From Clostridia bacterium (GTDB lineage Bacteria; Bacillota; Clostridia; Christensenellales; QALW01): a stretch of 33,886 nucleotides of DNA. The notes beneath the pieces are model-generated. The model was not told where the DNA came from and ran no database searches. It saw only the letters and a list, made by a program, of their open reading frames with translations. Location: assembly GCA_017516345.1 (NCBI GenBank), contig JAFXDC010000010.1, positions 1 to 33,886 on the forward strand, read 5' to 3'. Of this stretch, positions 23,360-30,349 are shown one piece after another (positions within the stretch are counted from its first letter, which is position 1; each line of letters starts with the position of its first letter). Made by a program: the position numbers and the translations under genes.

Positions 23360-24130
23360 TTATGCATCACCGTTTCTTGCCAAAAGCTCCTTGGCAAGAG
23401 ACCTGTAAGCAAGGCTTCCGGGGCAGTATTTATCAAAGATATCAATGGGCATGCCAAAGCTCGGAGCCTCTGCAAGGCGGATATTTCTCGGAATTGCGGT
23501 ATTGTATACCTTGGATGCAAAATATTTTTTTACCTCCGCCACTACCTGGGAGGAAAGATTTGTTCTGCTGTCAAACATGGTGCACACCACACCGTCCACG
23601 TTAAGCTCGGGATTAAGATGCTGCTTTACCAGCTTGACCGTATTCATAAGCTGTCCAAGCCCTTCAAGGGCAAAAAATTCGCACTGTATGGGCACTATTA
23701 CCTTATCCGCTGCGGTGAGAGCGTTTAGCGTAAGCACGGTAAGTGAGGGAGGACAGTCGATAAATACGTAATCAAACCTATCCTTTACCTCGTCCAGTGC
23801 ATTTTTAAGTATATATTCCCTCTTGCTTCTGCTTAAAAGCTCCACCTCGGCGCCCGCAAGCTCGATAGAGGTGGGTAGAAGGGTCAGATTTTTATTGCAG
23901 GTAACTGTAAATGCGTCGCTTATTTTATTAAGGGAGCAAAGCACGTGATATATGCCGCATCCAACCTCACTTTTGTTGATGCCAAGTCCGCTCGTGGTGT
24001 TTCCTTGAGGATCAAGGTCTATAAGCAACACCCTTTTGTCCATGGATGCTATGGCACTGGAAAGGTTTATGCTGGTAGTGGTCTTCCCTACGCCGCCCTT
24101 TTGGTTTGAAATTGCAAATATTTTAGACAT
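23360..24130 (-). CDS. parA: Chromosome-partitioning ATPase ParA (Soj)
   Basis: A protein of 256 residues. Deviant Walker A KGGVGKTTTSINLSSAIA with the signature lysine, Walker A' DLDPQGNTTSGLG and Walker B FDYVFIDCPPSLTVLTLNAL. It acts with ParB to separate origins; in Bacillus, Soj also regulates DnaA and Spo0J links to sporulation. The ATG at 24130 has GAGAGG upstream. The gene is transcribed away from the parS sites. Here parAB sits on the recF side of the origin-like region, a non-standard order. Confidence 0.97.
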   Translation of the reverse strand: MSKIFAISNQKGGVGKTTTSINLSSAIASMDKRVLLIDLDPQGNTTSGLGINKSEVGCGIYHVLCSLNKISDAFTVTCNKNLTLLPTSIELAGAEVELLSRSKREYILKNALDEVKDRFDYVFIDCPPSLTVLTLNALTAADKVIVPIQCEFFALEGLGQLMNTVKLVKQHLNPELNVDGVVCTMFDSRTNLSSQVVAEVKKYFASKVYNTAIPRNIRLAEAPSFGMPIDIFDKYCPGSLAYRSLAKELLARNGDA

Positions 24131-24223
24131 AAATATAACCTCTCGTTTGATCTACTATATTATAATGTATTTTTTTATATATGGAAAGTGTTTTATAGAT
24201 AATTTTTTGTTTTTTTGCGTAAT

Positions 24224-24239
24224 TGTTTCACGTGAAACA
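24224..24239. promoter_or_regulatory. parS site 1
   Basis: TGTTTCACGTGAAACA, a perfect 16-bp match to the Firmicute parS consensus, 94 bp upstream of the parA start. Confidence 0.95.
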
Positions 24240-24262
24240 TTATAGAGCAAAAAGAGATATTC

Positions 24263-24339
24263 TCCCTTCGAAGGCGGGAAGGGTCGGACACGCGAGCCGC
24301 GGCGGAAGGGGAGCGACAGCGACAGCGGAAGTCGCGGCG
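24263..24339 (+). repeat. Dispersed GC-rich repeat, copy 1 (between the parS sites)
   Basis: The 34-nt core at 24301-24334 (begins GGCGGAAGGGGAGCGACAGC, ends GCGGAAGTCG) is identical to 30160-30193. Both copies are preceded by CTCCCTTCG and ACGCGAGC. Frames through it (FRCRCRSPSA) are artefacts. Copy 1 occupies most of the 112 bp between the two parS sites; nothing else is visible in 24131-24413. Confidence 0.8.
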
Positions 24340-24351
24340 TAAAAAAACGAA

Positions 24352-24367
24352 TGTTTCACGTGAAACA
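24352..24367. promoter_or_regulatory. parS site 2
   Basis: A second perfect TGTTTCACGTGAAACA, centred 128 bp from site 1, 47 bp from the uppP stop codon. Confidence 0.95.
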
Positions 24368-24413
24368 TTCGGGGAAAATAAGAAAAATATCAATATATTG
24401 TATGTAGGATCAA

Positions 24414-25196
24414 TTAAAAAATAAGATGTGTGACGTATTTATCTATAATACATAGCACCCCAACAACGGCGGTATAAATGCTGAAGGACAAGAGACGTCC
24501 GCGTGATATAAGACGCATCATCCATTTAACGCAACCGTATCCCACGACCGCCGCGCAAAGACATCCAAGTATTACCCCCATCACAGGAAGCTCGGACAGC
24601 GCAGAGGCCTCAAGTGTGAAAAGGTCAAGCACCAGGGCGCCCAGTATGGCGGGAATGCTCATAAGAAAGGAAAAGCGTGCTACACTATCCCGTGAAAGTC
24701 CGCAAAGTGCGCCCGAGAGTATGCCGCTTGAGCTTCGGGATATCCCCGGCAGGGTGGCAATGCCCTGAAATATACCCATGACCAAGGCATCACGGTGGGA
24801 AATATCCTCGAATTTTCGCGAAAAAGAGGGCAAAAAGTGCGAAAAAAGCAGAAATATTGAGGTAATTATAAAGCAAAAGCCAAGATGCTCTCCGGAAAAG
24901 GTGGCGGGAAATAAATATTTTAAAAGCAAGGCTATCACCACGGTTGGGGCGGTGGCACTTACAAGAAGTCGGGTAAGTCGGCCAAAGGGGTGGCGAAGGA
25001 TATAAAGCACCTCGTCCTTTAAGCACAGACACACCGCGACAAGGGTGGATAGGTGCAAAAGAACAGAAAAAAGCATGGGTGTATCCTTAATGCCCAGGAT
25101 GCTTTGCAGTATCGTCAGATGACCCGAGGAGCTTATGGGAAGAAACTCGGTAAGACCCTGCAAAATACCCAATAAAACGGCATCAATAACACTCAT
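24414..25196 (-). CDS. uppP: Undecaprenyl-diphosphatase UppP (BacA)
   Basis: An integral membrane protein of 260 residues that recycles undecaprenyl pyrophosphate for peptidoglycan and other surface glycans and gives bacitracin tolerance. Signature 1, GILQGLTEFLPISSSGHL, is at about 10-27 with the catalytic Glu; signature 2, PGISRSSSGILSGALCGLSR, is in the middle with the catalytic Arg. About eight transmembrane helices. It starts 21 bp after the stop of the GT2-GtrA gene, so the two are likely co-transcribed, linking polyprenyl-phosphate sugar transfer with carrier recycling. Confidence 0.96.
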   Translation of the reverse strand: MSVIDAVLLGILQGLTEFLPISSSGHLTILQSILGIKDTPMLFSVLLHLSTLVAVCLCLKDEVLYILRHPFGRLTRLLVSATAPTVVIALLLKYLFPATFSGEHLGFCFIITSIFLLFSHFLPSFSRKFEDISHRDALVMGIFQGIATLPGISRSSSGILSGALCGLSRDSVARFSFLMSIPAILGALVLDLFTLEASALSELPVMGVILGCLCAAVVGYGCVKWMMRLISRGRLLSFSIYTAVVGVLCIIDKYVTHLIF

Positions 25197-25217
25197 GCGT
25201 TACCTCCGATGCAGTAT

Positions 25218-26321
25218 TTATTTTTTGAAGATGAGTTTTTTCTGTATAAAGAAGTTCATCACAAAAAACAGCGCATCAACTATTGGCTTGAAGATGGCGA
25301 CCGCCTGCTCCTTGACCATACCGCCCGCCACCAAAAGGGTGGTGATGACGGTGAGCACAGAGGAGGAAAGGATCATGACCGCGACCACAAGCGCAATATA
25401 TTTTATGAAGCTGTTCCTGCCGTTATGCGCAAAAACTATCCTTTTGTTGATGGTGTAGTTTGTAAGGGAGGAAATTATTCGTGCAAGCACGCTTGAGATG
25501 AAAACGTTGCCCTCAATTCCTTTAAAGGAGAGAAAATCAAAGGTAAAGGACGGGATCACTTGCATGAAAAGCAGACAGGAGAGCCAATCTATGACAAAGC
25601 AGGTAAGGCTTGATGCGGCAAATTTAATGAAGGAAAACAGCCTTTTAAAGATATATTTGAAGATCTGCTTTAAGATCCTTCCCGAATCCTTGACGGTATC
25701 AAAGTGCGAGCCCTCGTTGTTGTTTATATAGATGGTCTCTATCTCTATCTCGTAGGGCTTGATTCCCCACTCCCTGAGCATGAGAAGCATATTCATTTCA
25801 AACTCATAGCGGTCGCCCTTAAGCTCGAGCAGCCTGTCAAGCATAAACGAAGGTATACCGCGCAGACCTGTCTGAGTGTCGTGCACCTTGATGCCCGTGG
25901 TAAGGCGGTAGGTGTTTCGCATTACGCTATTGCCAAAGCGCGACCTTAAGGGTACGTTTTCCTTAAGGGCTCTGCCGCCGATTATCAGCTTATCGGGGTT
26001 TTCCTCAAGCGCTTTTGCCACCCGCATGATATCCTTTACCGAGTGTTGACCGTCGCAGTCGGCAGTAATAATATCAGAATTTGGGAAATTATCCATAATA
26101 TAGGAAATACCCGTTTTAAGAGCCTTGCCCTTACCCATATTTTGGGGATGGACCAAAACCGTGATGCCTTTATTTTCAAGCGCCGTAAAGAGGGGCTTAT
26201 ATTTTTCGCCGCCGCCGTCGTCCACCAGTATTATATTTTTTGTCTGCTGTAAAAGCTCGTCCATAAAGGGGAGCATGCTCTGCTCGGGCTTATAAGCAGG
26301 TATCAAAACGTAAAAAGACAT
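25218..26321 (-). CDS. Family 2 glycosyltransferase fused to GtrA-like membrane domain
   Basis: A protein of 367 residues. Residues 1-220 are a GT-A glycosyltransferase of the polyprenyl-phosphate mannose/glucose synthase type: LIPAYKPE, ILVDDGGG, NMGKGKALKTG, TADCDGQHS (metal-binding DxD region) and DTQTGLRGIP. Residues 235-367 form a GtrA-like domain with four membrane helices (FAASSLTCFVIDWLSCLLFM; TNYTINKRIVF). It probably makes a lipid-linked monosaccharide and moves it across the membrane for surface glycosylation. The promoter is at 26354-26382 and uppP follows. The fusion is widespread and not itself new. Confidence 0.92.
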   Translation of the reverse strand: MSFYVLIPAYKPEQSMLPFMDELLQQTKNIILVDDGGGEKYKPLFTALENKGITVLVHPQNMGKGKALKTGISYIMDNFPNSDIITADCDGQHSVKDIMRVAKALEENPDKLIIGGRALKENVPLRSRFGNSVMRNTYRLTTGIKVHDTQTGLRGIPSFMLDRLLELKGDRYEFEMNMLLMLREWGIKPYEIEIETIYINNNEGSHFDTVKDSGRILKQIFKYIFKRLFSFIKFAASSLTCFVIDWLSCLLFMQVIPSFTFDFLSFKGIEGNVFISSVLARIISSLTNYTINKRIVFAHNGRNSFIKYIALVVAVMILSSSVLTVITTLLVAGGMVKEQAVAIFKPIVDALFFVMNFFIQKKLIFKK

Positions 26322-26353
26322 AAATACTTCCTAATATAAATATTTATATTATG

Positions 26354-26382
26354 ATTGTACTTTAAAATGAAAAATTATGCAA
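26354..26382 (-). promoter_or_regulatory. Promoter of the GT2-GtrA/uppP operon
   Basis: On the minus strand TTGCAT (26382-26377), 17 nt, TACAAT (26359-26354), about 33 bp before the start codon. Confidence 0.6.
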
Positions 26383-26443
26383 CCGATAAATATAATTTGA
26401 GAAAAAAGTTCAAATTTTGTACAAAAATTTAAGGAAAGAGGCG

Positions 26444-26470
26444 AAAAAAGGACAGAGAACTCTGTCCTTA
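26444..26470 (-). terminator. Terminator of the LysR-SGNH operon
   Basis: On the minus strand AAGGACAGAG/CTCTGTCCTT with a minimal loop, then TTTTTTC. It lies about 95 bp after the esterase stop. Confidence 0.8.
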
Positions 26471-26563
26471 AAGCTTTTTAAAGGTGTAAAAAATATCTCA
26501 GAATATATGACAAAACGGCACGTTTTTTTAATACTGCGACCTTGTTATATTATAATTAAGGGG

Positions 26564-28351
26564 TCATTTGACAAGGGCCGCCAAAATATTTTGTGCATAG
26601 GCGCGGATGAGCCAATCGTTGGGATGGTTTATATTGTTTCCCGTGGTAGAGGCAAAGCTCTTATATTTAAGTATATCCGAGTGTGCGGAGTAGAAATCCA
26701 CCACGGCGGTATAGCTGCTGTAGGGCTCGGTAGCGGCTATCTGCTCAAACCAAGAGGCGTGATTGTGCTGATTTACGTTCCAGCCCACTCTGGGGTTGGG
26801 GTTCATGCAGGAGACAAGCAGTACCTCAAGGTCGGGATTTGCCTGCTTTATGATATCCATGATGCCCGTGGTATAGTCGGTGAACACCTTTTTGGCGTCG
26901 GGCACGTTCATATCGTTCATACCGAAGGACATGATCAAAAGATCGTACCCCTGATGGCAGGTTGACTTATCCGACCCGGGGATGTCGTTGCCGTTTACGT
27001 CCTTGAGCGCACCCTTAAGAGCGTCCAGACCGTTTTGCACGCTCCAGCCCCCCACCGCGATATTATCCACCGTCACCGTGCCGCTTGTTGCGGACTGCAG
27101 ACCCTCCTGAACCAGCTTATGCATATACGGCATAAATGGCTCGCGGTTATACATGCTGGAGGCATCACAGCCCGAGAAGATGGAGTCGCCGTAGAACAGC
27201 ACCTTAAGGTCGCTGCCGTTTTTGAGCCTTTCCATGGTCTTGGGGAGGCTGTCTCCCTTAAAGGAGGCATGGAACAGGGGGCGCTCGGTATGCTCGGCGG
27301 GGTCATATTCGTAGGATACCGCTATCTGTTTTTCGTACAAAAGGGGCGAGACGCAATAGATGCATGCGCCAAAGCGGCTTACGCCGTTGGTCCATTCGGG
27401 ATAGCTCGGGATATACTCTCCGTTTTGGTCCTTACCGCTTAAGAAATCCTCGGTAAAGTATGGAATGGAGGAGCCTTCGGGGCGGATGATCCTGTTGGTG
27501 CCCTTTTCCCATACCCAATCCACGCCCTCGACGTACTCCTTTTTAAGGTAGACGTCCAAAACCGCGTTGATCCTGGTGGGGGTAAAGAGAAGGGTGCCCG
27601 CAACCGTGCCATCGTCGCAAAGGTGCATTGCCATTGCCTCGTTATACGCCCTTCCGCCTTCCCAATAGGGGGTGAGGCGCTGCTTGGAGGTATAGGTATA
27701 GTTGGGGTTATCTATGCTGCCCGAGAGCTCAAGGGCGGTGGGACAGGAAAGGATACTGCTTATAACGGTGCCGCTTCCTCCCTTTATCTTTACGCTTAAT
27801 GAGCTTATGGCATCGCGGGCCCAATCCTTACCGCCGTCTGCCAGGCGGGAGACGGGGATGAGCAGAGTGCCGTCAAAGGAGGAGTCGATGCTGATATAGA
27901 GGGAATCCTCCTCGTTGATGGTGGCAAAGCGCTTAAGTGAGCCGTCCTTGCCCGCGCCCATGACCGAGCCGTTGCCGTAGAGGGTAAATGCGCCGCTTTT
28001 ACTGCTTCCCCAAAGGGTCAGCTTTATATACTTGTCGCATTTTAAGCTTATGCAGAGGTATTCGCATTTTTTTAACATTTTTGAAGCAAGATTTCCCCCC
28101 TTAAGGGTGGCGCTTGCGATATTATCCCTGACAAAAAGCAGTCTGCCTCCCTCGATACCGTCCAGGGTAAGGGTGGCGTCGCTTATTCTTGTAAGTGCGG
28201 TGCATTTTATCGAGGCGTTTTTGAAGGTGAAGTCTTCGTCCCAGACCGAGACCTCCTGATGGTCCACGGTGTGCTCTGCACTGTCTGCGAGCTTTGTATG
28301 AACTAATGACACCTCGTCGTGCGAAAGGTGCATGATCTTATTAAAAAGCAT
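26564..28351 (-). CDS. SGNH/GDSL-family esterase with N-terminal beta-sandwich domains
   Basis: A protein of 595 residues, start ATG at 28351 behind GGAGGATATCATC; the longer frame runs into the LysR gene. No signal peptide. Residues 1-370 are beta-rich, including SIDSSFDGTLLIPVSRL, similar to strands in the LysR insert. The C-terminal SGNH domain has block I LFYGDSIFSG (catalytic Ser ~390), block II AVGGWS, block III SFGMNDMN and a final NHPND with the catalytic His ~576. The Asp usually three residues before that His is Asn here (about 573), so the acid may be supplied differently. Likely an acyl/acetyl esterase acting on glycans. It starts 37 bp after the LysR stop, in one operon. Confidence 0.85.
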   Translation of the reverse strand: MLFNKIMHLSHDEVSLVHTKLADSAEHTVDHQEVSVWDEDFTFKNASIKCTALTRISDATLTLDGIEGGRLLFVRDNIASATLKGGNLASKMLKKCEYLCISLKCDKYIKLTLWGSSKSGAFTLYGNGSVMGAGKDGSLKRFATINEEDSLYISIDSSFDGTLLIPVSRLADGGKDWARDAISSLSVKIKGGSGTVISSILSCPTALELSGSIDNPNYTYTSKQRLTPYWEGGRAYNEAMAMHLCDDGTVAGTLLFTPTRINAVLDVYLKKEYVEGVDWVWEKGTNRIIRPEGSSIPYFTEDFLSGKDQNGEYIPSYPEWTNGVSRFGACIYCVSPLLYEKQIAVSYEYDPAEHTERPLFHASFKGDSLPKTMERLKNGSDLKVLFYGDSIFSGCDASSMYNREPFMPYMHKLVQEGLQSATSGTVTVDNIAVGGWSVQNGLDALKGALKDVNGNDIPGSDKSTCHQGYDLLIMSFGMNDMNVPDAKKVFTDYTTGIMDIIKQANPDLEVLLVSCMNPNPRVGWNVNQHNHASWFEQIAATEPYSSYTAVVDFYSAHSDILKYKSFASTTGNNINHPNDWLIRAYAQNILAALVK

Positions 28352-28388
28352 GATGATATCCTCCGAAAGATAAAAGAAATATAAAATA

Positions 28389-29912
28389 TTATTTATTTTG
28401 GTCGTTGAACTGATCCACAAAAGCCTGAGCAAGTGAGGAGAGGGGTCTGTCGGTGCAGGAGAGCACCAGCATTGAGGTATCAAGGAAATTCTCCTCGATG
28501 CGTAAAAGGTGGGGATGGTTTATCTGGGCGATGCCTACGGAGAAGGCAAGGTGAGGGATATCGTTATTTATTACCCTTACCGCCAGATATCTGTGCTTGT
28601 TAAGGCTCGGAACGAAGCTTGAGCTTACCCAAGGGGCGCTGCAGTCTATGATATCCACGTATTGATCGTTAGCCGGAACATTCATGGTGAGCACCCTTTT
28701 GCCGTCGTGATGCGTGGAGACCATTGCGGGCATATGCTGACCGTACATGGACAGGTTTTCCGCACGGTAGTCGTTGGCAAAGGTAAGATCGGAGGAGAAA
28801 TCGTCCATGACCACGGGATCCTGAAGGACGCCGTCCTCAAAGCCGTTTGCAAGGTAAATGCCGCCAAGTGAGTATTTATTGCCCTTTTTGGCGCCCGAGA
28901 AGCGGAAATCAAAGACAAAGTTGGTGGTTTCGGAAAGGTCGTTGAGGCCCACGCGGGAGTCGGCGGTGGAGATGGGCACGGTGGCATCCATATCAAGGGG
29001 ATACAGCACGTAGCCGTCGAAGCCCTTATCAAGCATTACCGAGCACTTATGCTTCTGACCCGAGGCGTTGGGTGCGTCGCAGAGCTGAGGATAGAGGCGC
29101 TTTCCGTCCTTGGTGAACACCTTTACCCTATCGGTATTAAAATAGGAGCGCTTACCCTCGAAGGAGTATTGAAGATATCTTCTTGCAAGGGTGATGGGAA
29201 CTATTGCGGCGCCTCGGCAGGAGTGCGCAAAGCCCGCGGCGGTATCGTGCTGCTCGCTCACCGCTACGATATTGGGCTCGTAGCCGAAGGTGGAGCACAT
29301 ATATTTTATAACCTCAAGAGAGCGCCTTGCCACGCACAGGGGCACGTCCTTAAGATCTGCAAAGGAGATGCTATCCCCCTTATGGGACAGAAGGTTATTG
29401 CTGAAGAGCACTGCGGTGGGCTCTACGCTCTTGTAGTGGGTATACATATCCGCCATGGGTACCGAGGTGGATTTTATTACCCCCACCTCCACGGTGCCCG
29501 TGCGAAGCGCAGTGAGCACCTCGGCGCTTGGACGCTCGTAGATCTCATAGACGGCATCGGGGAATTTTCTTCCGAAGCAACGGAGCTGATTTTCGGTGAC
29601 CGGAAGCAGACAAGAGGAGCTGATGCCCACCCTCAGTATGCCGGTCACACCGGTGGATATCTCCTCTACCCTACTCTTCATTTCGTTTTCCAGCCCCAGT
29701 ATGCGGCGGGCGTAGTGGTAGAAGATCTCACCCTGATCCGAAAGGCTTATGCCGTAGCGGCTTCTTATTAAAAGCTCACAGCCCGCCTCATCCTCCAGGG
29801 TCTTAAGCTGGAGCGACAGCGCACTTTGGGCAATATGCTCCCTGCGTGCCGCCGCAGATATGCTTTTTTCCTCTGCCACTGCTATAAAGTTTTTAAGGAA
29901 GGATGTATTCAT
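28389..29912 (-). CDS. LysR-type regulator with a large domain inserted in the effector domain
   Basis: A protein of 507 residues, whereas LysR proteins usually have about 300. Start ATG at 29912 behind GGAGAAGAGC. The winged helix at 1-60 is classical (FIAVAEEKSISAAARREHIA, QSALSLQLKTLEDEAGCELL). An effector-binding domain follows (about 88-245, TGILRVGISSSCLLPVTENQ to AAGFAHSCRGAAIVPITLAR). About residues 253-438 are not LysR-like: a beta-rich block with GFDGYVLYPLDMD, FVFDFRFSGAKKGNKYSLGG and LANGFEDG. The end (YLAVRVINNDIPHLAFSVGI, PLSSLAQAFVDQF) looks like the closing strands of the effector domain. Probably regulates the downstream esterase and the divergent lipoprotein gene in response to a glycan-related ligand. 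Confidence 0.85.
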   Translation of the reverse strand: MNTSFLKNFIAVAEEKSISAAARREHIAQSALSLQLKTLEDEAGCELLIRSRYGISLSDQGEIFYHYARRILGLENEMKSRVEEISTGVTGILRVGISSSCLLPVTENQLRCFGRKFPDAVYEIYERPSAEVLTALRTGTVEVGVIKSTSVPMADMYTHYKSVEPTAVLFSNNLLSHKGDSISFADLKDVPLCVARRSLEVIKYMCSTFGYEPNIVAVSEQHDTAAGFAHSCRGAAIVPITLARRYLQYSFEGKRSYFNTDRVKVFTKDGKRLYPQLCDAPNASGQKHKCSVMLDKGFDGYVLYPLDMDATVPISTADSRVGLNDLSETTNFVFDFRFSGAKKGNKYSLGGIYLANGFEDGVLQDPVVMDDFSSDLTFANDYRAENLSMYGQHMPAMVSTHHDGKRVLTMNVPANDQYVDIIDCSAPWVSSSFVPSLNKHRYLAVRVINNDIPHLAFSVGIAQINHPHLLRIEENFLDTSMLVLSCTDRPLSSLAQAFVDQFNDQNK

Positions 29913-29950
29913 GCTCTTCTCCGTTTGTCTTTTTTTGAATGCATAATAGG

Positions 29951-29962
29951 GGATCATGATCC
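29951..29962. promoter_or_regulatory. Palindrome GGATCATGATCC at the LysR transcription start
   Basis: A perfect 12-bp palindrome directly downstream of the LysR -10 and next to CTATA-N8-TATAG (29961-29978), a dyad compatible with a LysR-type T-N11-A site. Candidate autoregulatory operator. Confidence 0.45.
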
Positions 29963-29972
29963 TATAGTATAT

Positions 29973-30001
29973 ATTATAGAATATTTTTATCAAAAATTCA
30001 A
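29973..30001 (-). promoter_or_regulatory. Promoter of the LysR-SGNH operon
   Basis: On the minus strand TTGAAT (30001-29996), 17 nt, perfect TATAAT (29978-29973), about 60 bp upstream of the start codon. Confidence 0.65.
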
Positions 30002-30137
30002 TACCAAATTTAACAATACTTATTGAAATTACTGATAATGATATCGATTTTTTGTATTTTTAAGGATAATACCGCGGTCTGTAAGCTTGCAGAGTGCTCT
30101 TGTGCGTGCCGCTTGCGAGAATTTTTGCAGTGTGCTC

Positions 30138-30200
30138 CCTTCGGAGACGCGAGCGCCCCGGCGGAAGGGGAGCGACAGCGACAGCGGAAGTCGGGGCGCG
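30138..30200 (+). repeat. Dispersed GC-rich repeat, copy 2
   Basis: The core 30160-30193 is identical over 34 nt to 24301-24334. It lies in the 29913-30349 divergent spacer, which otherwise contains the LysR promoter and a direct repeat TGATAATGATAT at 30033-30044 and 30232-30243 around the GC-rich part. A TATAAT at 30303-30308 may serve the lipoprotein gene but lacks a well-spaced -35. Confidence 0.8.
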
Positions 30201-30349
30201 GTAATTGCTGCTCGTGAGTCATCGCATTTTTTGATAATGATATAAATTTGTTAAATGCTCACGCACTGTGTAAATGTTGTATACTTATTTTATAAAATAG
30301 CTTATAATATAGCTTTGAAGTGAAACCATCAGCATTACGGAGGAAGCAA

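Noticed and set aside
30010..30222. Open frames through the GC-rich repeat (FRCRCRSPSA)
   Set aside because: The same peptide appears at the other repeat copy (24193-24393) because the DNA is repeated; no RBS or conserved start.
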